Of a stretch of DNA of 64,000 bases, positions 40,530-48,455 are shown in pieces. Source of the stretch: Desulforapulum autotrophicum. GTDB lineage: Bacteria; Desulfobacterota; Desulfobacteria; Desulfobacterales; Desulfolunaceae. The stretch's first letter is position 1, and the number at the start of each line of letters is the position of its first letter. The translations under genes and the position numbers were made by a program. The notes beneath the pieces are model-generated. The model saw nothing but the letters and a program-made list of their open reading frames with translations. It was not told where the DNA came from and did no database searches. The stretch lies in contig DYJE01000028.1 in NCBI GenBank assembly GCA_020723285.1, positions 1 to 64,000 of the forward strand, written 5' to 3'.

Positions 40530-42485
40530 TCAATGTGGAAAAAATGTTTTGAATTCTTCAAAATATACTAATAATTTTAGTGAATTAATAAATAGGCCTA
40601 ATCTGGCAGGGTGGTTGATATACGTGAGGTTCGAAAGGGTGTTTAGGTGATAAAGCATCTGATCCGGATTGATGTATAATGCTGCTGAGGTCTCGCTTGA
40701 ACGCCTGATCAGGTTTTCAATCTCCCGGAAATCCCGGATGAGACGTGGTCGGGCGGCGGGCACGGTGGTTCCTGTCTTGTCAACTCTCCACTGGATTTCG
40801 GGCGGTATGATGCCTTCAACAGCTTTGCGGTAAAGATAGCGGCCGTATCCGTTTTTTCTTTTCAGACATGACGGAACGGCCAGGTGGAATTCAACGAGAC
40901 GAATATCCAGAAGGGGATACCGGTATTCCAGATGTCGTGAAGCCGCTTCGATGGAGCAGATTTCAAGACGGGTCGCAACAGAGGGATGGGTGAGGCGATA
41001 GCATTGTGATTTTCTAATACTTTTTTCTTGTCTGTTTCTCTGCTGGGATGCAAGGCGATTACGGATAGAGTCTGATAGAAAAAAATCCGGGTTGATGGGA
41101 AATTGTGTCAGAATATGGGCCGGTTCGCCCTTTTTATGGTCCGTCAGGAGGTTTTTGCTGAGGGAAAGTATCCTTTTTACAGTCGGTGCTGTTTCATCGA
41201 GGACCAGTGAAGCCAAGGATTTAAGCGATATTGTTTTTCCCCCGTCCTGGTTGACGTTTAACTCCTGCCAGATTTTTCTCCAGGCTTTTCTGGAAAATAG
41301 CTCACGGACGTACTCTCTTCCGGGGTGGGTGACCACCTCGTCTCCGCCGAAACCGGAAAGCAGGGTCCTTATTCCTTCCCATTTAGCGTGTTCATGGATG
41401 ACATCGGTCAGGAGTCCATACACCCGGTGACTGGGGCCGTCGAGAACCTTAAGGGAATGACGGAGAGCGTCCATGATCCCCCTGTTCTGGGCCGAAAGAC
41501 TGTATTCACTGAAGATTTCGGCATGGCGGCGCAACAGGATCTGGTAGTCTCTTTCATCGATGCATTGGGAGTGGTGATGCCCGTTTTCTTCACGGACATG
41601 GGAAAAAGTGGTCAGCTCACGGGCTTTTTCTTTGGCATAACCGGCGGCCAGTGCCGCCACAACGGAAGAATCCAGGCCGCCGCTCAACTCGGAACCCAAG
41701 GGAAACAGGCTTCGGGTCCGGCATCTCACGGCTTCGTTCAACAACTCCCGGAACGCCTCAATGTATTCATCCTCCGAAGATAGACGGATTTCCTTTTCCG
41801 GGTCGGGCTTCCAGTAGCACGTCATGCGGATGCCTGTGGACGAAACGGACAGAACGTGAGCGGGAGGCAGGCGGCGGATCTGCGAGTAAGGTGTGTATTC
41901 GTTGTCTGCGATATAGACGGTGATGGCGTCGGCGATCCACAGGGGATCAAGTGTGGGCGCAAGACGGCAGGCTTTGAATATCCCCTTCATTTCCGTGGCA
42001 AAAGCGAACGATTCATCGGTCGCGACGTAAAAAAAAGGTTTGCAGCCGATGGGGTCCCTGGCGCAGAACAGCCGGTTTTGCCGCTCGTCCCAGATCGCGA
42101 AGGCGAAATCACCCGTAAGGTGATGTGGGCAGTCCATTCCCCATTTCTGATAGGCCTTAAGGATCAACTGGCTGTCCGGCGTGTTTTTCAGGGAAGCAGT
42201 CTCTATCCCCAGCTTTTCGGCCAGTTCTTCGCGGTTGTCGATGCGGGCGTCAGCTGTGATGGCCACATCCGAAATCCGGCAGTGAAAAGGAAGGATTTCA
42301 TCGGCGGACTCCGGGGTGTTGACCAGCATCACCTGGCCCAGAGCCGTTGAGTTTTTATCGTTTCTCCAGCAGGCCCGACGGTCGCCTTCCCTCTGCCAGT
42401 GGGCCAGAATTCCGGTCATGGATTCGATGGTTTCAAGGGAAACGGGTTTCCCGCTCCGGCTGACTATTCCGCAGATGGAACTCAT
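40530..42485 (-). CDS. asparagine-synthetase-like macrolactam (lasso C) synthetase
   Basis: 651 residues. An N-terminal class II glutamine amidotransferase-like domain (about 1-190, with HLTGDFAFAIWDERQNRLFCARDPIG) is followed by an ATP-PPi synthetase domain with SELSGGLDSSVVAALA (about 263-278). The family member expected of a lasso pathway activates the ring Asp/Glu as adenylate and closes the ring. The first residues are MSSICGIV, so Cys is at position 5 and not the position-2 nucleophile of true glutaminases; glutamine use is doubtful, as in known lasso cyclases. It overlaps the upstream sulfotransferase-fusion gene by four bases (ATGA). Ordinary asparagine synthetase is the alternative but suits the context less. 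Confidence 0.83.
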   Translation of the reverse strand: MSSICGIVSRSGKPVSLETIESMTGILAHWQREGDRRACWRNDKNSTALGQVMLVNTPESADEILPFHCRISDVAITADARIDNREELAEKLGIETASLKNTPDSQLILKAYQKWGMDCPHHLTGDFAFAIWDERQNRLFCARDPIGCKPFFYVATDESFAFATEMKGIFKACRLAPTLDPLWIADAITVYIADNEYTPYSQIRRLPPAHVLSVSSTGIRMTCYWKPDPEKEIRLSSEDEYIEAFRELLNEAVRCRTRSLFPLGSELSGGLDSSVVAALAAGYAKEKARELTTFSHVREENGHHHSQCIDERDYQILLRRHAEIFSEYSLSAQNRGIMDALRHSLKVLDGPSHRVYGLLTDVIHEHAKWEGIRTLLSGFGGDEVVTHPGREYVRELFSRKAWRKIWQELNVNQDGGKTISLKSLASLVLDETAPTVKRILSLSKNLLTDHKKGEPAHILTQFPINPDFFLSDSIRNRLASQQRNRQEKSIRKSQCYRLTHPSVATRLEICSIEAASRHLEYRYPLLDIRLVEFHLAVPSCLKRKNGYGRYLYRKAVEGIIPPEIQWRVDKTGTTVPAARPRLIRDFREIENLIRRSSETSAALYINPDQMLYHLNTLSNLTYINHPARLGLFINSLKLLVYFEEFKTFFPH

Positions 42486-44140
42486 GATCGTCCCCCATTT
42501 TCTTCCCCACGGGATCTGAAAAGATCGAGGCGGTTCAACAGATTTTTAGCTTCTTTGCTAAGAAGGGATTCACAGGTGTCCCGGATATATGCCATGTCGT
42601 CAGGGGTGAGGTAATCTGCACTGCCCCCCACTTTGCCTTTCCGGACCCTCCGGCCTTCGGGATCGCCGGAAGCCGTCCGGTGCTCCGGCATGCCTTTCTC
42701 ATCTTCAACGGCCCGCATGGCGTCAAACGAAGACAACTGAACGGCGGCCTGAAGGATCTGGGGATCCACGGGAATGCCCAAAAAATCAAGGATTCCGGCC
42801 ACGGTGTTTTCCGTGTCTGAGTGAAGTTTTTCGTAGGTTATGAAAAGGGCATTGTCCTGAATCTCAGTCGACGCCAGGTTGTTGAGATAACGGCAGTATT
42901 GGGCCACACCTTCCTTGGGGCTCCGGATAAATGCCTTGAGCTCTCCGTTGTACCAGCGCATGAACCTGGACCGGTGAAAGTAATTGGACACAACCACATC
43001 GGGGATGGACCGGATCATGATAATCCTTCGGGTTGCCGTGTCCTGATCGAACTTCGAGGACCTGGGGGAATGATGGCTTGCAAGGATCAGGGGAAACCGT
43101 TTGTCATCCTTGAAACGGTATGCGCCGATTCCTTTGGTGAAATCAAGGTCGTCCGTGGGCATCAGGGTGAACAGGGAGTGGAGGTCAAGGGATATGCCCA
43201 GCTTGAAGAACCGATTGAAATACTGGGCCAGAATAAAGCGAAGCCAGGTCCGTCCGCACTTGGGGTACGACAAAAGAACATGCACTTTCTTGTTTGCCCG
43301 GATCGGCCCCACAAGATAGCCTTTTTTCCAGCTGAGCTTTTTGCAGGCTTCAAGGGAACCTTCTGGAGCCAGAGGTACGAGCTTGATCCGCGTAAAACCC
43401 ATGTCCGCGAATTTTTTGACGTTGAAATACACATGGCCCATGGCCGTTCGCGCCAATTTTTCTTTTGAACAGCCTGAGGTGACGGGAAGGCCGAAGTTTT
43501 CCTGGGAAAAACCCAGATAGCAGGTCCTGGCCGGGCATGTATAGGCGCAGTTGGCGTTCCCGAACAGAATGATCCGTTCTTTTTGCCGGATGCCGCTTAA
43601 AAAACCGTCGTCGTCGTTCATGTCCATGGGAAGGGTCAGAGAGTCGTAGAGGGTGAGGGCTCGCTCGATTTTATCATGAGAGTCCAGGTTTTTGATGATG
43701 CTGGCCTTGATTTCGTACAGAGGGAAGTCCTGTTTCAGGCGGATCGCCAGAGTGTCATGGGTGCAGATGACGGAGTTGCCTTTTCTGTGGTGGGCGTCCA
43801 ATAGCGGCAGGCTTCGCGTGTAGGCATCCTCGTCGAAATAATGATTGGTCAGGGTCAGGGCCAGATGGATTCCCTGTTCAGTCAGCCGTTCCAGGTGGGT
43901 TTCAGTGAGAGCGTACCGGCTCTCCGCCACACGGCCGCCGTATAGGGGAGACGGCTGAAGGGTACTTCCGAACACGCTTTCAATCTGCCGGATGTCGCAG
44001 TACGCGAAAAAAACCCTCAGATAGTCCAGGATGTCGATGCCCGGCCGGAGACTCCGGCTGGATACGGAAAAATTCAGACGGCTGTCTCTGAAATCGGCAA
44101 ACGATTCCTTGAATGGTATCCGGTTTGAAAAAAGGGCCAT
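42482..44140 (-). CDS. two-domain protein: unknown domain fused to a sulfotransferase
   Basis: 552 residues. The C-terminal half (from about 290) is a PAPS-dependent sulfotransferase: 5'-phosphosulfate loop YPKCGRTWLRFIL and 3'-phosphate region RRIIMIRSIPDVVVSNYFHRSRF. The N-terminal half (about 1-285) is not recognised with certainty; it has the stretch LFGNANCAYTCPARTCYLGFS with four Cys, and a TIM-barrel-like pattern reminiscent of peptidase U32-type proteins (KASIIKNLDSHDKIERALTLYDSLTLPMD). It overlaps the cyclase gene by four bases and follows the second sulfotransferase gene by 18 bases. Target and the role of the N-terminal half are open. Confidence 0.78.
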   Translation of the reverse strand: MALFSNRIPFKESFADFRDSRLNFSVSSRSLRPGIDILDYLRVFFAYCDIRQIESVFGSTLQPSPLYGGRVAESRYALTETHLERLTEQGIHLALTLTNHYFDEDAYTRSLPLLDAHHRKGNSVICTHDTLAIRLKQDFPLYEIKASIIKNLDSHDKIERALTLYDSLTLPMDMNDDDGFLSGIRQKERIILFGNANCAYTCPARTCYLGFSQENFGLPVTSGCSKEKLARTAMGHVYFNVKKFADMGFTRIKLVPLAPEGSLEACKKLSWKKGYLVGPIRANKKVHVLLSYPKCGRTWLRFILAQYFNRFFKLGISLDLHSLFTLMPTDDLDFTKGIGAYRFKDDKRFPLILASHHSPRSSKFDQDTATRRIIMIRSIPDVVVSNYFHRSRFMRWYNGELKAFIRSPKEGVAQYCRYLNNLASTEIQDNALFITYEKLHSDTENTVAGILDFLGIPVDPQILQAAVQLSSFDAMRAVEDEKGMPEHRTASGDPEGRRVRKGKVGGSADYLTPDDMAYIRDTCESLLSKEAKNLLNRLDLFRSRGEENGGRS

Positions 44141-44158
44141 CTCACATTCCTCAGTTTT

Positions 44159-45040
44159 TTAGAAAACGGGTTCGTCGTTGTTGTCCAGATAGCCGAAACG
44201 TCTCATCACGGTTCGGTGTTTTTCAATGATCCTCAGGGCCTGTTCCGGGGTCAGGCTTTCCCGCCAGGAGCCGCATGTCCCCTTTCTGAAAAAAGATGAC
44301 GCTTTTGGGGATTTTTCCTTGAAACCCCTGGTTTTTTCCTGCCGCTGAAGTTCCCGGATGTCGCTGAAAAGAATGGCTTTTTGGATTCTTTTCGCGTCGT
44401 CGGGCAATTGGGCGAACCGCACCGCACGGGTGAATGTTTCAAGGGGTGCGCGGATCATGTCCTCATAGCGGAGCAGGTGGATGTAAGGCCCCAGACCGTC
44501 AACCCAGCTTTCCACATGGCGGCTCCATGACAACAGCCGCTGCCTGAACTGGTTGTTGATCCTTTTTTTGGATTGATTGAAGAAATGGGTTTCGTCCGCC
44601 ATGTGTTCGATGGCCGTGTCAATATGGCAGGCCACATGGTGGGCGTAGGAAACTGCCACATCAAGAGGATTTCTGATCAGATAAAGAGCTTTTCGGGTTG
44701 CCTTGGGAGAAACCAGGGGTTCCCCTTTCGAATTCAGGGTGAAGGCGTCGTGTATTTTCATGACCACAGGCTCTGCACAGTTTTCGTTTTTGACGGAAAC
44801 AGCCTCGAAAACCCTGGACTGAAGACGCTCGATTTCATCTTCGGTCAAATCGGAGGACTCCACCCCGGCATGCTCGTCAAACAGAGTCCGGGAGGAAGCG
44901 ATCCGGGCAGGTTCCAGGCTGTTGAGGTCGGCGGGTTCGTCGGAGTTCCGGATCAGGTTGGTCAGAAAAACCCTGAACCAGGTGTTGCCCGATTTGGGGT
45001 ACGACGCGAGCCACAGGATATTTCCGCTGCATCTATTCAT
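44159..45040 (-). CDS. PAPS-dependent sulfotransferase
   Basis: 293 residues from the ATG at 45040 (AAGGA before it). The start is right because the 5'-PSB motif, ILWLASYPKSGNTWFRVFL, begins eight residues later; an in-frame upstream extension inside the kinase gene has no likeness. The 3'-phosphate region, LYLIRNPLDVAVSYAHH, is also intact. It transfers sulfate from PAPS to a hydroxyl, here perhaps a peptide tyrosine, serine or a sugar. The start overlaps the end of the kinase gene by eight bases, so translation is coupled. Confidence 0.9.
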   Translation of the reverse strand: MNRCSGNILWLASYPKSGNTWFRVFLTNLIRNSDEPADLNSLEPARIASSRTLFDEHAGVESSDLTEDEIERLQSRVFEAVSVKNENCAEPVVMKIHDAFTLNSKGEPLVSPKATRKALYLIRNPLDVAVSYAHHVACHIDTAIEHMADETHFFNQSKKRINNQFRQRLLSWSRHVESWVDGLGPYIHLLRYEDMIRAPLETFTRAVRFAQLPDDAKRIQKAILFSDIRELQRQEKTRGFKEKSPKASSFFRKGTCGSWRESLTPEQALRIIEKHRTVMRRFGYLDNNDEPVF

Positions 45041-45926
45041 GAAAATCCTTCTCAAGAACCTGGACCAGCGTTTCAAGGTCAAAAGGAAAGGAGGGCCGAA
45101 CCAGCCGAATGACGTCAACATGCCGGGCCACATGGCTGCATTGCCTGAAATGGCTGACACCCAGGCCCAGGCCATGAACCTGGGGAAGGCGGTATGTGCA
45201 TTCCACCACGGCATGGTTTTTTTCGAGACCGTATAGTGGAATTAAATTGAAATCCGTTGTGTTGTGCGTTTGGAGAAGATACAGCCGTTTCACGGGAAGG
45301 GGCTCCGTGACGGCGTTTTTTTCGAGGGGCAGGGTGTATTTCTCAAGGTCCTTTCTGACACGGACAAGATGTCTTGAGTCTATTCCCAGTCTTGCAAGGG
45401 CGTCGGCCCAGAGAAGGGTCTGGGGAAATCCCGGCAGCAGCGTGGGAATTCCGTTATCATCGACGTCGATGGCGCTGAGTTCATCGGCGGCCACAGAATA
45501 ACCTTTCTGATGAAACGCCGCGGCCAACACGGACTTTCCGTTTCCTGAAGGTCCTGAAAATATGACAGCGCTGTTTCCTGAGCGGATGGCGCTTCCGTGG
45601 AGAGGCAAAAGGCCGCGCTGGAGAAGCAGAGCGCTGAAGACAGTGCCCGTCAGAAACAGGCGGATGTCCTCCTCACGGGCGGCCGGGTCGGGTTCGATGG
45701 TGATTTTCTCTCCGTCTTCGACCAGGTATTTCGCCACGTTGTCCAAGGTGAGAAGAAACCGCCCGGGCCGGGCCTGGGCACAGACCAGGTTTAAGGTGGC
45801 ATCGGGAAGAATGCCAGGGACATGCCCGTAACGGATGCTTACGTCCGCCGGGCCGTCATTCCCGTTCAAACCCGGAAGTGGAATCCGGGAATGGATGTTC
45901 AGGCCAAAGGGCTTCAAGGTGTTCAT
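45033..45926 (-). CDS. HPr-kinase-like peptide kinase
   Basis: 297 residues of the HprK-related kinase family. The LPLHGSAI strand precedes the P-loop, GPSGNGKS (residues 125-132), and VAADELSAID holds the catalytic acidic residues. HprK-like kinases occur in lasso clusters of the paeninodin type, where they phosphorylate the C-terminal Ser of the precursor. The candidate precursor here ends in Ser. The gene is five bases after the glycosyltransferase gene and overlaps the next sulfotransferase gene. HPr kinase proper acts in the PTS, but no HPr or PTS gene is nearby. Confidence 0.85.
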   Translation of the reverse strand: MNTLKPFGLNIHSRIPLPGLNGNDGPADVSIRYGHVPGILPDATLNLVCAQARPGRFLLTLDNVAKYLVEDGEKITIEPDPAAREEDIRLFLTGTVFSALLLQRGLLPLHGSAIRSGNSAVIFSGPSGNGKSVLAAAFHQKGYSVAADELSAIDVDDNGIPTLLPGFPQTLLWADALARLGIDSRHLVRVRKDLEKYTLPLEKNAVTEPLPVKRLYLLQTHNTTDFNLIPLYGLEKNHAVVECTYRLPQVHGLGLGVSHFRQCSHVARHVDVIRLVRPSFPFDLETLVQVLEKDFHE

Positions 45927-45931
45927 TCAGA

Positions 45932-47650
45932 TCACTGCTTCCGGGTTGGGGTTGCGCCTGCTGCGGCGTTGATGAAGAATTCCTCCATCGCATCGACGGC
46001 AGTTCTGTCGGCGTATAGTTTATGCTTGTTTTCGGACATGCGCCGGCTGATGTCGTTTCTCCATTGTTTGTCCTTGCCCAGTTTTGCCGCGATCCGGACA
46101 TAATCGTCCTCCGTTGCGGCGATGGTGTCGGTTATGCCCATCATTTTCAACAGGGCCATGCTCTGACGTCCCCGCATCAGATCTCCCGGAAGGGTCACCA
46201 CGGGAAGATGGCGTGCAAGGGCGTCCAGGGTGGTGTTGCAGCCCGACCATCCCACGCTGTCCAGAAACGCGTCGGCTATGCGGTAAAGGCTGTAGTACAC
46301 CCTGTCTTCAAGAAAAGGGAAAAAAACCGTATGGTTTTCCGCTTTCAGGCCGTATTTCGAAAACGCCGCAGACAGTCGGCGCCTGAAACTGCCGACAAGG
46401 GAGCCGGATATCTTCCGGGTGATAAATACAAACCGGCAGTTTCCCGTTTCCATGGCGATCCGCGGAAGCAGGCTGTCATACTGGGGCAGATATTTGAACA
46501 GCGACTGGAGGCAGAGGAAGACGGTATCTCCGTCTCTTAAGCCCAGGTCCTGACGGTTCACCCAATCTTTTTCAGTCTTGGGGGGCGGGTAAAAGACCCC
46601 GATGTTGGGGATGCGGATCAATGTTTCTGAGTAATGTTCCGCACCGTTTTCCGGTTCCATGAGATCGCTGCTCAAAAAATAATCCATGGTGGAGCGGCCC
46701 GAGGTGGTGGAATGACCCCAAGACACACATTGAACAGGGGCAAGACGAAGGGATGACAGGCGGATGGAAAGGCGGTTCATTCCGATTTCCGGGTAAAGGA
46801 GCAGGTGAAGCCTGTCCGACAGAATTTTTTCACACAGACTTTCCAGGGAAAAATCGTTTTCCACGAAGCGATCAAAGGAAGCCCTGGAAAGATCGGTGAC
46901 CTTATCCTGCCTTGCCCCGGTGTGATAACCGTACAACGCGAAACGGTTCCGGTCAATCGCTTCAAGAAGACCACTTGTGGGGAAATTCCAGGTGGCGTGA
47001 ATCCTGAAAAACCCTGAAACAATGCCGATTCTCAATCGTTCGCCCGGTTTTTGAGGCACAAGGGGCAGGGGTTTTACCCACTGCGGGTATTTCGCCGCCT
47101 GGATTCGGCAGATCAGGTCTCCGAACTTACGTTGCAGCTCGACGTCGTTACGTCCCTGATAGGCCAGATGAAACGGATACTCACCCGTCATGGTCCACGC
47201 TGTTTTGAGTTCGTCCTGTTTTTTATGGTCGAACAGGTCACACAGTTCGTTAAGGTGTCTTTCGTATGCGGCCCGTGATGAGGCGATTTCAATGTCGTTC
47301 TCGAAAAGAATCGGGCAGCAGAGGTCGAGCAGGGAAAAACGGGCTTCAAGAAAATCCGGATCGAGGGCCAGGGCCTTTTGAACGGATGCCAGAGCATCGT
47401 CCTTTTTCCCCAGTCGTTTCAAGGCACGGCTCATTTTTTGATAAGCCAAGGGATTGTCCGCCCGGCATTCCAGGGATTTCTGGTAGCATGCAAGGCTCAA
47501 GTTGAAACGGGACGTGTTCCATCCCTGGGCAGACAAAGCGTCTCCCAGGTCCAGCCAAAGAACATTATTGGTTGGATCGGCTTTTAACATGCCCCTTATG
47601 CGGTCAATGGCCTGACGGGATCGGTCATGTCCCTGTTGTTCTGTGTTCAT
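45932..47650 (-). CDS. TPR and GT41 (OGT/SPINDLY-type) glycosyltransferase
   Basis: 572 residues from an ATG at 47650; the ATG at 47662 is possible as well, and neither has a strong ribosome site. N-terminal TPR-like repeats (about 20-120, AYQKMSRALKRLGKKDDALASVQKALALDPDF) are followed by a GT41 catalytic part, with QCVSWGHSTTSGRSTMDYFLSSDLMEPENG and FLDSVGWSGCNTTLDALARHLPVVTLPG. Enzymes of this class add GlcNAc or related sugars to Ser/Thr of proteins or peptides. It is the first gene of the modification operon. The acceptor is unknown; the neighbouring precursor peptide is one candidate. Confidence 0.85.
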   Translation of the reverse strand: MNTEQQGHDRSRQAIDRIRGMLKADPTNNVLWLDLGDALSAQGWNTSRFNLSLACYQKSLECRADNPLAYQKMSRALKRLGKKDDALASVQKALALDPDFLEARFSLLDLCCPILFENDIEIASSRAAYERHLNELCDLFDHKKQDELKTAWTMTGEYPFHLAYQGRNDVELQRKFGDLICRIQAAKYPQWVKPLPLVPQKPGERLRIGIVSGFFRIHATWNFPTSGLLEAIDRNRFALYGYHTGARQDKVTDLSRASFDRFVENDFSLESLCEKILSDRLHLLLYPEIGMNRLSIRLSSLRLAPVQCVSWGHSTTSGRSTMDYFLSSDLMEPENGAEHYSETLIRIPNIGVFYPPPKTEKDWVNRQDLGLRDGDTVFLCLQSLFKYLPQYDSLLPRIAMETGNCRFVFITRKISGSLVGSFRRRLSAAFSKYGLKAENHTVFFPFLEDRVYYSLYRIADAFLDSVGWSGCNTTLDALARHLPVVTLPGDLMRGRQSMALLKMMGITDTIAATEDDYVRIAAKLGKDKQWRNDISRRMSENKHKLYADRTAVDAMEEFFINAAAGATPTRKQ

Positions 47651-47738
47651 GCCGGGTATCATGAAGGATAGCCATGAAAAAATCAAGATATGGCTTTGGC
47701 TCTGAATGAACGGCCTTCAAAAAAAGTGGCATCGCGCC

Positions 47739-47762
47739 GGTATGGGATCCCGACCCCATACC
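47739..47762. repeat. 8-bp inverted repeat
   Basis: GGTATGGG and CCCATACC with an 8-base loop, between the divergent glycosyltransferase and selenoprotein genes. There is no T-run. It could be an operator or a transcript hairpin; nothing decides. Confidence 0.3.
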
Positions 47763-47938
47763 CCCACAGGGTTTCAAGAAATGAAAAACACTGGCCGATA
47801 TGAACTGCATGGTTGTCAAGAAAGTGGATTGTCGGCGAGGTGTTTGTTATTGACAGAGGTGATGCCAGTGCTTACAATTATTGGGCAATTTAATGACAAC
47901 AGAACGTTGCATCACATCATCATATCAAGGGAGGACTT

Positions 47939-48250
47939 ATGGTTGAAGTCAGCAAAGCGGCATCCGAACAGATTGCCGAATATTTCAAAGGCAAGACGGT
48001 TATGCCGATCCGAATTTTTTTGAACTCAGGCGGCTGAGGGGGACCTTCCCTTGCAATGGCTCTGGATGAGTCAAAAAACACAGATACGGTATACGACGTC
48101 GATGGTTTCAAATATGTGGTGGACACGGAATTCCTGAAACAGGCCGCGCCCATCAAAGTGGACTACCTTGAGTACGGTTTCAAGGTTACGTCCAACCTTC
48201 AGCTTGAATCAGCCTGCGGAAGCTGCAGCACAAGCGGCAAATGCTGCTGA
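47939..48250 (+). CDS. HesB/IscA-like selenoprotein (in-frame UGA)
   Basis: 103 residues when the TGA at 48035-48037 is read as selenocysteine (residue 33). A strong site, AAGGGAGGA, precedes the ATG. Before the UGA: IRIFLNSGG; after it: GGPSLAMALDES, exactly the place where IscA/HesB-like proteins have a Cys in NSGGCGGPSLAL-type motifs. The protein ends CGSCSTSGKCC. A selenocysteine-bearing HesB-like family is known from Desulfobacterota and other anaerobes. Standard gene calling would find only the 64-residue part from 48056. A terminator follows directly. The function is probably in Fe-S or redox chemistry but is not proven. Confidence 0.9.
48036..48052 (+). promoter_or_regulatory. candidate bacterial SECIS hairpin
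   Basis: AGGG (48037-48040) and CCCT (48048-48051) can pair over a G-starting loop of seven bases, directly at and after the UGA; a G·T pair may extend it. A stem-loop soon after the UGA with G near the loop start is what SelB needs. The stem is short and bacterial SECIS elements are variable, so this is only a candidate. Confidence 0.4.
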
Positions 48251-48272
48251 TATAAAAAAGCAGCGGAACATG

Positions 48273-48310
48273 GAAAAGGTCGGCTTGAAAAAGCCGGCCT
48301 TTTTTGTTTT
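48273..48310 (+). terminator. rho-independent terminator after the selenoprotein gene
   Basis: GGTCGGCTT and AAGCCGGCC form a 9-bp stem (one G·T pair) with loop GAAA, flanked by AAAA on the left and TTTTTT on the right. It ends the selenoprotein transcript before the acyl-CoA synthetase gene. Confidence 0.9.
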
Positions 48311-48455
48311 ATGAGCCTTCCTGATGTTTTGCACGATATCCATCATATGATGATATTATGTGATTGACAAAAAAACGCCCCTCGTTTAAGCAAGAACCAG
48401 AAACCCTCAGTTTGACCCAGCCTTAAAAACACCACGATCAAAGAAAGGAGCCGAC

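Noticed and set aside
47706-48023. 105-codon plus-strand frame overlapping the selenoprotein gene
   Set aside because: The frame at 47939 with UGA readthrough has the strong ribosome site and a known family pattern; this one has neither.
48056-48250. 64-residue protein starting after the UGA
   Set aside because: It is only the C-terminal part of the selenoprotein; the conserved N-terminal half and ribosome site lie upstream of the UGA.
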